Assembly: GCA_964459445.1 (NCBI GenBank)
Contig: CAYWMP010000027.1
Span: forward strand, 1 to 43,810
Length of the DNA stretch: 43,810 bases
Direction: 5' to 3'
From: CAYWMP01 sp964459445
GTDB taxonomy: Bacteria > Desulfobacterota > DSM-4660 > Desulfatiglandales > HGW-15
Shown here: piece after piece, positions 1-7,046 of the stretch
Numbering within the stretch: position 1 is the first letter of the stretch
Layout: each line of letters opens with the position of its first letter
Notes under the pieces: model-generated
Databases searched by the model: none
Told to the model about the DNA's origin: nothing
The model's input: only the letters and a program-made list of their open reading frames with translations
Program-made: the position numbers and the translations under genes

Positions 1-1181
1 AGGTCCAGTTTGATCAGTTCCAAGGCATCAAATACGGGCGTAAAGGGATGGGAGGAATCGACCTCCTTATCATGAGCAACCCCATCATCTTCCCAGTTGA
101 TCTTTCCCACAAATTGGAGAAGTTCTTCAACGTAGAGTTCAATTCTTTCATCCTTCGATGAGTCGTGAATATAGGGTTGTGGCTGCGGGTCATCCTTTTG
201 TTGTTTGTCCTTTTCAATCAGATCTAAGGCACGCTCAACATCATTGACCATCCGGACTTTGAAGGGCGCCAAGGACCTGGCAAGATTGGTTGCGGCGCGC
301 AGCAATCGATTTGCCCCACATAGGATGAACATGTTGAAGGGGTGTTCCTTGTGCCATTTTAGTATGTTCTCAATATACTGTTTCCGCGCCCTTCTTGTTC
401 CGCCGCTCAATCCGCCTATGTCGAAGACCAGATAATAGCCATCAATTTGAGGATCGATTTTAGAGAGAAGGTTTTCAAACATGTCAAAAATGGGTTCGAT
501 ATGCTTCTCTTCCAAAAACCCCTCTGTAACGCCATAAATGATATTTCCATTGAAAATCTGATAGTGTGTAGAATATCCGTCAAGCTGGAGTTGCAGATCG
601 CTCGGGGTTTCTTCAAAGGTAACCGCCCTTTCCTCGCCGCTATAGCCTGCCTTTTCAAGTGCCTTCACCGTTTTTTCAATGGCGGTTTCATAGTCTTTTA
701 CAATAAGCATGGGAAACTTGGCCTTGTGTAGTTTTTTGCCGACATTGACTGCCAGCCTAACAGCCGTGGGCGCCCCATATCCAATCCACCCGATGGTCCG
801 ATCCTCTGTTTCCTTCATTCCTTTGGCTAATTGGTCGCGCGATTTTTTTGTTATCTTGCCCGAAATCCCTGTGTAATCCCTTATTTCAAAAAAGGGTTCA
901 TCCTGGCCGAACATCTCCAGGAGCGCCCTCTTACGTTCCTTGAAGAGATTCTCGATGCCGTGCTCTCCGGCATTCCCTCGAGAAAAGGAGTGGAGAATCC
1001 GATCTCCAATAAACTTAAAGGTAACCGTGTAACCTTCTCCCAATTCAATATCTGTCCATTCGGGTTTGCGGATGATGGGCAATCCGGTTATTGGGCAGAA
1101 AATTGATGACTCCGGTTGAGACACTGAAACAGCCTTTTCAGTGTCCTTTCTTAATTCGAGAGCTTCATGTTTAAAGGGCAT
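1..1181 (-). CDS. N-terminal part of a probable signalling protein, runs off the left edge
   Basis: Reading leftward from an ATG at 1179-1181 (in-frame TAG eight bases further upstream) there is an uninterrupted frame of 393 codons to the window edge, so the C-terminus is missing. Residues about 28-40 contain a CPITGLPI stretch that could be a small structural or metal-touching motif. Residues about 215-320 (NGNIIYGVTEGF, then YYLVFDIGGLSGGTRRARKQY, then FILCGANRLLRAA and VRMVNDVERALDLI) have the alternating strand/helix look of a STAS-like or SpoIIAA-like domain. The last visible part is acidic and polar and reads like a linker before another domain. I do not recognise the family with certainty. 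From memory of similar regions in Desulfobacterota signalling proteins, a sensor kinase or other output domain may follow beyond the window. Rightward ORFs over this stretch are shadows. Confidence 0.75.
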   Translation of the reverse strand, partial: MPFKHEALELRKDTEKAVSVSQPESSIFCPITGLPIIRKPEWTDIELGEGYTVTFKFIGDRILHSFSRGNAGEHGIENLFKERKRALLEMFGQDEPFFEIRDYTGISGKITKKSRDQLAKGMKETEDRTIGWIGYGAPTAVRLAVNVGKKLHKAKFPMLIVKDYETAIEKTVKALEKAGYSGEERAVTFEETPSDLQLQLDGYSTHYQIFNGNIIYGVTEGFLEEKHIEPIFDMFENLLSKIDPQIDGYYLVFDIGGLSGGTRRARKQYIENILKWHKEHPFNMFILCGANRLLRAATNLARSLAPFKVRMVNDVERALDLIEKDKQQKDDPQPQPYIHDSSKDERIELYVEELLQFVGKINWEDDGVAHDKEVDSSHPFTPVFDALELIKLD

Positions 1182-1806
1182 TTCCGGCTAGACTCCTTTT
1201 CGTTTTCATTGGCGCAGAGAGGCCGGCAATTAGGGCAGTTGCACCATCTCCTCCTAGGAAAGTATTCCTTTCATAGCCAGCCAGAAAGCGCATAGAAAAC
1301 CGGTTAATATTGAAGCATGAATTGTGCCAAGCCTTGATCTCTAGGTTGCAATGGGAATTGGAAGGATCATATCTTTTATATTCAGGTAAAGATGGGCTAT
1401 TGATCCATTGCGGTTGTGGTGCTGCTCAGGTTTCAGAGAAAATGAAAACCCAGTCCAGGATGGTTATCATTAATATATCGCTCCTGGTTTCACCCTTCTG
1501 TGAATTAATATGACTTAGGAGATAAGGCCTATTATGGCACTTTTAGAACGGTTGACATGCCTCTTGAGATTCGCAGGGATACATGCTATAAAATATCTAA
1601 CTGATTGGATTTTCAGAGTATTTGTGGACACGGAAGTGCATAGTCAAGAACATGGAAGTACTACCTCAAAGACCAATTTGGGTTATGAAAAGGCCTCTTT
1701 TAATCACAAATCGGCATAGGTTTAGACTTGAATGTGAACCGATAAGATCGATTAATAACCGCAGCCTGCCTACCTGAAGATTTTCATGCGAAACGGAGCA
1801 TCGACT
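1182..1806. other. intergenic stretch, no gene recognised
   Basis: About 600 bases between the divergent left-edge gene and the DUF3135-like gene. Short ORFs here have low-complexity, non-protein-like translations and no ribosome binding sites. A TTGACA hexamer at about 1551 followed by AT-rich sequence could be promoter material for the rightward gene, but spacing to a -10 is not convincing. I see no strong hairpin or RNA gene. Confidence 0.5.
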
Positions 1807-2151
1807 ATGCAAAGTTGGAAGTGGCAAGAAGAAAAGGAAGAAAGAGAAAAAGTGGCATTAGAGGAGCACACCAGGCTTCACCGGTTATTTGTTGAAGACC
1901 GGCTTTCTTTTGAAAGAGAGAGAAAAAAGCTCATTGATGAAGTAATCAATCGAGCCGATACCGAAGAAGAGAAACAAAGGCTATGGGATTTGCAGAAGAA
2001 GTGGGATAAGAGGATGAGAGGGGCGGGTTCAAAGTATAACCGGTTTGTTCTTGCCCAGCATTTCTTCTGGGAGCACTTTCACGGGACGTGGCATCCTACG
2101 ATTAAAAAATTCAATGCCCTCCTGAATCCAGCCGACGGCAAGGAAGGATGA
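1807..2151 (+). CDS. small charged DUF3135-like protein
   Basis: A 114-residue soluble protein of unknown function. The internal ATG at 1807 is preferred to 1786 because GGAG sits eight bases before it. The order LF-x-D-x(3)-FE-x-ER-K-LIDEVI, then RLWDLQKKWDKR, then a short segment and a final WEHF-type helix resembles the DUF3135 pattern (acidic start, R-x-x-LID helix, L-x-x-LQ helix, terminal aromatic helix). That assignment is from memory of the family pattern. No signal peptide or membrane segment; strongly helical and charged at the N-terminus. It stands alone, convergent with the chemoreceptor operon. Confidence 0.65.
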   Translation: MQSWKWQEEKEEREKVALEEHTRLHRLFVEDRLSFERERKKLIDEVINRADTEEEKQRLWDLQKKWDKRMRGAGSKYNRFVLAQHFFWEHFHGTWHPTIKKFNALLNPADGKEG

Positions 2152-2183
2152 TTTCTTCTCATCAGCCGAAAACAGAAGTATTT

Positions 2184-2399
2184 CTATTCAATCCCCTCAT
2201 TGGACCCTTTGCCCCGAAGGGCCCAATCTTTGACCAGATCGACCAGCAGGGCAAATTCGCCGCCCGATTCACCTGCTTTGGCTGCTTCGAAAGCGGCGTT
2301 AATCGCAAGGAGTTTTGCTTCTGTTTCAAGGGTGTCTTTACCGAAATTTGAATGATCTCTTGAAAGATCAATCACCGGCCTATTTTTTTGATCTTCCAT
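2184..2399 (-). CDS. orphan chemoreceptor hairpin-tip mini-protein or receptor remnant
   Basis: A 71-codon frame starting nine bases after the stop of the chemoreceptor gene on the same strand. Residues about 30-45 read LLAINAAFEAAKAGESGGEF, clearly homologous to the signalling hairpin tip of methyl-accepting proteins (the neighbour has LLALNATIEAARAGEAGKGF at about 400-419). Sequence on either side is too short to form the normal long coiled-coil, and no membrane segment or HAMP domain is present. There is no good ribosome binding site, so it may be translated by coupling, or be a decayed duplicate of the 3' part of a receptor gene. Function unknown; a tip alone could in principle contact CheA or CheW. 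Confidence 0.45.
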   Translation of the reverse strand: MEDQKNRPVIDLSRDHSNFGKDTLETEAKLLAINAAFEAAKAGESGGEFALLVDLVKDWALRGKGSNEGIE

Positions 2400-2408
2400 T
2401 TGCGCGAC

Positions 2409-4094
2409 CTAGAGCTTAAATCTTCCGACAACTTCTTGTAATTTCCCAGCCAGCTTGGTGAGTTCTCCGGCGCTTAGGTTCACCTGGGAACTGCTGTTTG
2501 CCATATCGCTGGCCGCCTGATTCACCTCAGAAATATCCGTTGCAATATCACTTGCAAAACTGGAACTCTGCACTATATTTTCCGTGACCTCCTTGATGCC
2601 CTGAGAGGCCTGGGCCACGTTGCTTGCAATTTCATTCGTGGTGACGGACTGTTCCTCAACCGCTGTTGCAATCGTGGCAACGATATCATTCACTTCATTG
2701 ATGACCTTTGAAATCTTGTCTATATGGGTGACCGTGGTATCGGTCGACCCCTGAATCCCCTCGATTCTCTTCTTAATTTCTCCGGTTGCCTCTGCCGTTT
2801 GTCTGGCCAGCTCTTTAATCTCATTGGCCACCACCGCAAACCCTTTGCCGGCTTCACCCGCCCTTGCCGCCTCAATAGTCGCGTTGAGGGCCAGTAGGTT
2901 GGTCTGTTCGGAGATTTCGTTGATCGTCTCCGTGACTTTACCGATTTCCTGTGCGGCTGTACCTAACTCATGAACCTTCTCCGATGTATCTCTGGCATCG
3001 GAGACGGCTTCAGCACTTATGGAGCGCCCTTTTTCGGAGTTTTGAGCAATTTCATTGATCGTGGCCGCCATCTCCTCGGCCGATGAGGCTATTACTGATG
3101 TATTGGTGGATGCCTGCTCTATAGCCGCCGCCAAAGTGGACATGGTCGAACTCATCTGTTCCGCTGTTTGCGAAACTTGGTTGGATTTACCGGATGTTTG
3201 TTCTGCTCCTGCAGACATCTGCTCAGAAATGGATGAGAGCTGATCAGAGGACCCCGCAAGTTGCTTGTTGCCCGAGACGATGTCGTTGACCATACTACGA
3301 AGATTGTCACACATATCATTCATGCGACTGCACATATGACTGATTTCGTTTCTTCCCTTGACATCCATCTTTGCGGTGAGATCGCCATTTCCTATCATTC
3401 CGGTCATATCCAGGAGCTTTTGCATGGGTTTATTCACAAATCGCTGGAAAAGAAAATAAATCAGAACAATAACCAGGGCAAGGCCCCCAATCCCCATGAT
3501 AATGTTTAGGTTTCGGGCATTTTGGATGGCATTAAAAGCCTTCTCGGTCGATGCCCTGACCAGTGTTCCTCCCAGCACGTTTCTGGAACTGCCGTGGCAG
3601 TGGTAGCATCGTTTTTCATTAAGAAGAGGCCGAACAATTGAAAGATAGGGTTTACCATTCACATTTTCACTGAATGGCTCGGCTGCAGCCTTCCCATCTT
3701 TCATCATAAGTGCGATTGCCTTTAGAGCGTCTTTGTTTTTTGTCACACTATTAAGGGATTTCCCTTCAGAATCCGCCTTCGTTGCAAAGGAGATGTTCTG
3801 ATCAAAACCGTATACATAAAAATCCAGATCCGGCATCTTCGTTTTTAGTCTTGCCAGCTGCACCCTGACTTCATCGTTATTCCCAACGGAAAGGGCGTTA
3901 TGCATCGCTCCTTCGATGGCTTCAGCCAGCATCTCATTTTGGCGCTCAACATGGTCCGCAACCAACGCATTCTGATTTCCAATATTGACGACCACCATAG
4001 ATCCCATCACGAGAATAACCACGAGGGACAGTGCAGACATGACTTGGACCCATAAATGTTCTCTAAAAATGCGAGTAAATCTTTTGAATCTCAT
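2409..4094 (-). CDS. methyl-accepting chemotaxis protein with periplasmic heme-type sensor domain
   Basis: A 561-residue transmembrane receptor. TM1 is at about residues 17-38 and TM2 at about 198-218. The periplasmic region between them carries one CXXCH site (Cys163, Cys166, His167), the signature for covalent heme c, in the place expected for a DUF3365/Tll0287-like heme sensor. A HAMP segment follows TM2, then a long helical signalling region with the conserved hairpin tip at about 395-437. The start has a good ribosome binding site (AAGGAGAAGGAG). It lies 19 bases downstream of a tetraheme cytochrome gene on the same strand, so the two are probably co-transcribed. Inferred role: redox, oxygen or NO-like sensing coupled to CheA/CheW; the ligand is not shown by the sequence. 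Confidence 0.9.
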   Translation of the reverse strand: MRFKRFTRIFREHLWVQVMSALSLVVILVMGSMVVVNIGNQNALVADHVERQNEMLAEAIEGAMHNALSVGNNDEVRVQLARLKTKMPDLDFYVYGFDQNISFATKADSEGKSLNSVTKNKDALKAIALMMKDGKAAAEPFSENVNGKPYLSIVRPLLNEKRCYHCHGSSRNVLGGTLVRASTEKAFNAIQNARNLNIIMGIGGLALVIVLIYFLFQRFVNKPMQKLLDMTGMIGNGDLTAKMDVKGRNEISHMCSRMNDMCDNLRSMVNDIVSGNKQLAGSSDQLSSISEQMSAGAEQTSGKSNQVSQTAEQMSSTMSTLAAAIEQASTNTSVIASSAEEMAATINEIAQNSEKGRSISAEAVSDARDTSEKVHELGTAAQEIGKVTETINEISEQTNLLALNATIEAARAGEAGKGFAVVANEIKELARQTAEATGEIKKRIEGIQGSTDTTVTHIDKISKVINEVNDIVATIATAVEEQSVTTNEIASNVAQASQGIKEVTENIVQSSSFASDIATDISEVNQAASDMANSSSQVNLSAGELTKLAGKLQEVVGRFKL

Positions 4095-4113
4095 GACTCC
4101 TTCTCCTTACGCT

Positions 4114-4599
4114 CTAATGCGCGCCGCCGAAAACCAACGGCTTGTAGTTGAATGCCTCCACCCGTTCTGAACTATGGCAGGATTCACAATCCTTCGCCTC
4201 GAGCTTGCCTTTGATATCCTCGGCGTCCTCCGACTCTGCATGGGCGCTTCCCGGGCCATGACAAACCTCACATCCTGCCTCCTTGAGTTCCGGCGTTTCC
4301 TCTATACTGCGGGATCCGCCTGGTTTCCCATAACCCGTAGTGTGACATTCCAGGCATTTCAAGAATTCCTCTTCCGTGAGCCCTTTCTTCATGACCGTGA
4401 CACTCTCATAGGAGTGGGCCTTTTTCGCATATTTCATGAAGCTTTGATATTCGTCGTCATGGCAGTCACCGCACATCTTTGATCCCACATAGGTCTTTGG
4501 GCTTTCATCTTGTGCGCGGATGCCCCCCCCTCCCAGGGGAATAAAAACGGCGCAAATAACAATGAATATAAGACCAAAGGCTAAAATTCTCTTAGACAT
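4114..4599 (-). CDS. exported tetraheme cytochrome c (cytochrome c554-like)
   Basis: A 161-residue protein with an N-terminal signal peptide (hydrophobic residues about 5-22) and four CXXCH motifs at about residues 43, 82, 110 and 138 (CGDCH, CLECH, CEVCH, CESCH). Extra histidines (HSYES, GSAH, C-terminal GGAH) could serve as distal ligands. Arrangement and spacing resemble the cytochrome c554 family of small tetraheme electron carriers. The ATG has a strong ribosome binding site (GAAGGAGG). It is the upstream gene of a pair with the heme-type chemoreceptor, suggesting that the cytochrome either donates electrons to, or shares the physiological context of, the receptor's heme. Periplasmic electron transfer is a safe assignment; the redox partner is inference. 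Confidence 0.88.
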   Translation of the reverse strand: MSKRILAFGLIFIVICAVFIPLGGGGIRAQDESPKTYVGSKMCGDCHDDEYQSFMKYAKKAHSYESVTVMKKGLTEEEFLKCLECHTTGYGKPGGSRSIEETPELKEAGCEVCHGPGSAHAESEDAEDIKGKLEAKDCESCHSSERVEAFNYKPLVFGGAH

Positions 4600-5299
4600 T
4601 GAAATACCTCCTTCTTCGAAGTCTTGATGGTTTTATTGCTTTTCTTTAGTCGGCGATTAAGCCGAAGAAGTGATTTTTGTCTTTAGATTCGCTTTCTCAT
4701 TTTGCAAGATACTTGCCATTACTTCCCTCCTTTATCGGATGTGCTCCCAAGAACCCTGTCCCTTTAATGGAGGGCAAATCCGGATGTCTTTATTTGGCGA
4801 TTGTGGTTTCTTATTGAGTTCTTTTAGGTGGTATTGAGTTGGGAATTGCTAAAACTCTAAGGAAAGAAAAACTTTGGATGGAAAATTATTTAAAAAAGAG
4901 CCTCTTAAGGCCTGTATTCAAAAATTTATGGAGCGCTTCAGCGAACACAAAATCTTGACGGGTTCGTGCCAGAGCGTGACAAAATATTGGCGTCCAAGAT
5001 ATGCTTTTTGATGAGTTCCCAGGAAAACCAATCATCAGGATCAACTGCATTATTTCCACCGCTTCGGCCAATTGATTTGATACGGTTTCTAGTCTCAAGC
5101 AAAGAGAATACAAAGGCCGGCTTCCGGCCCTTTTTTATTGGACTTGATATTTTATTTAGCTAACCTGAGATAGGCTGGACACGGAATTGATCCAAGTTCA
5201 AGTACCATTCATGAGCATTGTTCCTCTTCTACCTAGAAAAGGCCGCCTTTCAAGAATCTGGTGTTGTTTTTGGATCAGGCCTTGAATATTGCCACGGGG
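4600..5299. other. intergenic region with one terminator hairpin
   Basis: About 700 bases between the divergent cytochrome operon and the TPR gene. It should hold both promoters. A CGGC/GCCG hairpin occurs near 4650, and a clear intrinsic terminator at 5115-5136 (listed separately) with no recognisable gene in front of it. ORFs of 65-75 codons here do not look like proteins. An unannotated short transcript ending at 5136 is possible. Confidence 0.45.
5115..5136 (+). terminator. intrinsic terminator with no obvious upstream gene
   Basis: GGCCGG-CTT-CCGGCC forms a six-pair GC stem with a three-base loop (5115-5129), followed by C and six T. It points rightward. No rightward gene precedes it, so it may end a small RNA or an antisense transcript of the cytochrome promoter region. 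Confidence 0.6.
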
Positions 5300-6493
5300 A
5301 TGTCTAAACATACGGATATGATCAAAAAAATGCACAAGCATCTTGGTGTTTACGAACACACAAAAGCGGCAGCCCTGATGGGGAGACTTGCGGCTGCTTT
5401 TGTCGGCCTGTTTATATTGTTTTTCTCACTGTGTCCAGCCGTTTACGCTGAAGTCATTGATCGTGTGCCGGTTATATCCCCGGACATCATGGGATCGACG
5501 GATCCCCTGTTCCACGACACCGTATCATTTGGAATTGAGATGGTGTTCAATGAGCGGTACGAAGAAAGTATAGCGCTTCTTAACAGCCTCCATGAAAAAT
5601 ATCCCCATCACCCGGGACCCCATTTCTTTAAAACGGCAATCTATCAGATCTGGATGAGTAGTTTCCGAATCAACAGATATGAAAAGGAATTGGAGTCCAA
5701 TGTTCAACTTGCTATTGAAAAGGGGAATAAAATTCTCAAGCAAGACAACGATCCCTGGATCCACTTTTATGTTGGCGCATCCTATGGTTACCGAGCATTC
5801 AATCGGTTTCGAAAAAATGACTGGATCGGTGCATTTCTTGACGCGCGGAGAGGGGTACGGAATTTCAGGGAAGCCCTATCAAAAGAACCGGGCCTCTATG
5901 ACGTGTATTTGGGATTGGGAACTTACCATTACTGGCGTACTGCAAAATCAAGTTTCCTGAGAATCATCGCATTCTGGATTCCCGATAAGCGTGAACTGGG
6001 GCTAAAGCAAATTGAATTCTCCCTAAACCATGGGCAATATGCCCCCAATGAGGCAACTTATGGACTCATATCCGCCTATTTTGACTATGGGGATTATGAA
6101 AAGGCCCTGGAAATTCTAGATCGCGCCATGACGAGAAGGCAATCTCCTAGCACTTCCGATCTCTATTTCAAGGCCCGTCTATTAATGAAATTCAAACGAT
6201 GGATGGAAGTTGAATCCCTGTTCAAAAGGATTATCGAGCGCATCAAAAACCACAAACTGCCCTGTGTTGGGTATCAGGTAGAGGTTAAATACTGGCTTGC
6301 CGTGGTACTGATGAAACAGAAGAAAACCTCTGAGGCATTAGAATGGTTAGAGGAGGCGCTGGACCAGTCTCGGAATAGAGACGGCAGCAGCGAATTGGAA
6401 GGGCCTTTTGAAAGCTTTAGCGATATCAAATTCAGGCTTCGAAACATGCAGGACGAATTGCTGGGGGATGGAACCAATCAGATCGGACCTTAA
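5300..6493 (+). CDS. exported or membrane-anchored TPR-repeat protein
   Basis: 397 residues from the ATG at 5300 (a GTG start 39 bases upstream is possible; neither has a strong ribosome binding site). A basic N-region precedes a hydrophobic segment ending LCPAVYAE, which looks like a signal peptide or anchor at about residues 28-51. The rest is helical and contains tetratricopeptide-like pairs: the YEESIALLNSLHEKYPHHP unit, a YDVYLGLGTYHYW unit, and the DYEKALEILDRAM unit near the end, plus EALEWLEEALDQ. Such proteins usually scaffold protein contacts in the periplasm. No enzymatic motif is visible, and neighbours give no further clue. Confidence 0.75.
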   Translation: MSKHTDMIKKMHKHLGVYEHTKAAALMGRLAAAFVGLFILFFSLCPAVYAEVIDRVPVISPDIMGSTDPLFHDTVSFGIEMVFNERYEESIALLNSLHEKYPHHPGPHFFKTAIYQIWMSSFRINRYEKELESNVQLAIEKGNKILKQDNDPWIHFYVGASYGYRAFNRFRKNDWIGAFLDARRGVRNFREALSKEPGLYDVYLGLGTYHYWRTAKSSFLRIIAFWIPDKRELGLKQIEFSLNHGQYAPNEATYGLISAYFDYGDYEKALEILDRAMTRRQSPSTSDLYFKARLLMKFKRWMEVESLFKRIIERIKNHKLPCVGYQVEVKYWLAVVLMKQKKTSEALEWLEEALDQSRNRDGSSELEGPFESFSDIKFRLRNMQDELLGDGTNQIGP

Positions 6494-6579
6494 TACAGCT
6501 GGATTATGAATCCGAGACCTTTGTGAACGATCTAAAGAAACTTTCCCAACATCCCACCACACTCTTCAACAATTTCTCA

Positions 6580-6600
6580 AGTAACCTAGTCCAGGTTACT
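6580..6600 (-). terminator. hairpin at the 3' end of the CULT gene
   Basis: AGTAACCT-AGTCC-AGGTTACT is a perfect eight-pair stem that overlaps the stop codon of the leftward CULT gene; leftward it is followed by TTGAGAAATTGTT, only weakly T-rich. It lies between convergent genes and may act as a weak terminator or 3' protection hairpin. Confidence 0.45.
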
Positions 6601-6981
6601 CGTCGAATTTTCTGAATGGCGTGTGACGAGATGGGACACGAGAATACCCCAAAACTCCCGGGGCCTTTCGACAACGGAAACCGATTCGTAGAACCATCCC
6701 AGATGTTGACCGCACTGACCGCAAAAGGCCATGCGCCACCCATATCCCGAAAACCAACTATAGGCATCCGTTGCCTCCCCCAAAGCAATGGCGCCGGGAC
6801 AGGAATAGAAGGTATGGAAATCACATTCCATCCCTTCCGGATTGAGGAAGAGGTGCCTGTTCGAACCGTTAATGCGGATAAGCCGGTCAGATTGCGAAAT
6901 CAGGCTTCCACAAGCGCCGCACTGAAAGGCTTTCGACCCGTTCCCGCCAACATTGTCCATGGTGGAAAAAAGGATGGTCAT
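6586..6981 (-). CDS. single-domain CULT (cereblon-like) protein
   Basis: A 131-residue protein matching the bacterial stand-alone CULT domain. Two zinc pairs are present: Cys21/Cys24 (CGAC) and Cys87/Cys90 (CGQC). Three tryptophans at 76, 82 and 96 have spacings of 6 and 14, the same spacings as the tri-tryptophan cage of human cereblon (380, 386, 400). Other family hallmarks are F-x-NP-x-G near 46-50, FY-x-CPGA near 58-64 and HLGW near 93-96. The start has AGGGG upstream. Known CULT domains bind glutarimide/uracil-like and cyclic-imide ligands in that cage; the bacterial role is not established. Monocistronic, convergent with the TPR gene and 65 bases downstream of hrpA on the same strand. 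Confidence 0.88.
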   Translation of the reverse strand: MTILFSTMDNVGGNGSKAFQCGACGSLISQSDRLIRINGSNRHLFLNPEGMECDFHTFYSCPGAIALGEATDAYSWFSGYGWRMAFCGQCGQHLGWFYESVSVVERPREFWGILVSHLVTRHSENSTSNLD

Positions 6982-7046
6982 GTCTTGTTTCCCCTATGAG
7001 GAATCCTGAGTCGCTGGAAACTTAGCAGATTTAGGGGGAATGTCAA

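Noticed and set aside
205..1106. Several rightward ORFs over the left edge
   Set aside because: They are shadows of the continuous leftward frame of 393 codons.
1310..1719. Two small rightward ORFs
   Set aside because: Unprotein-like composition and no start signals.
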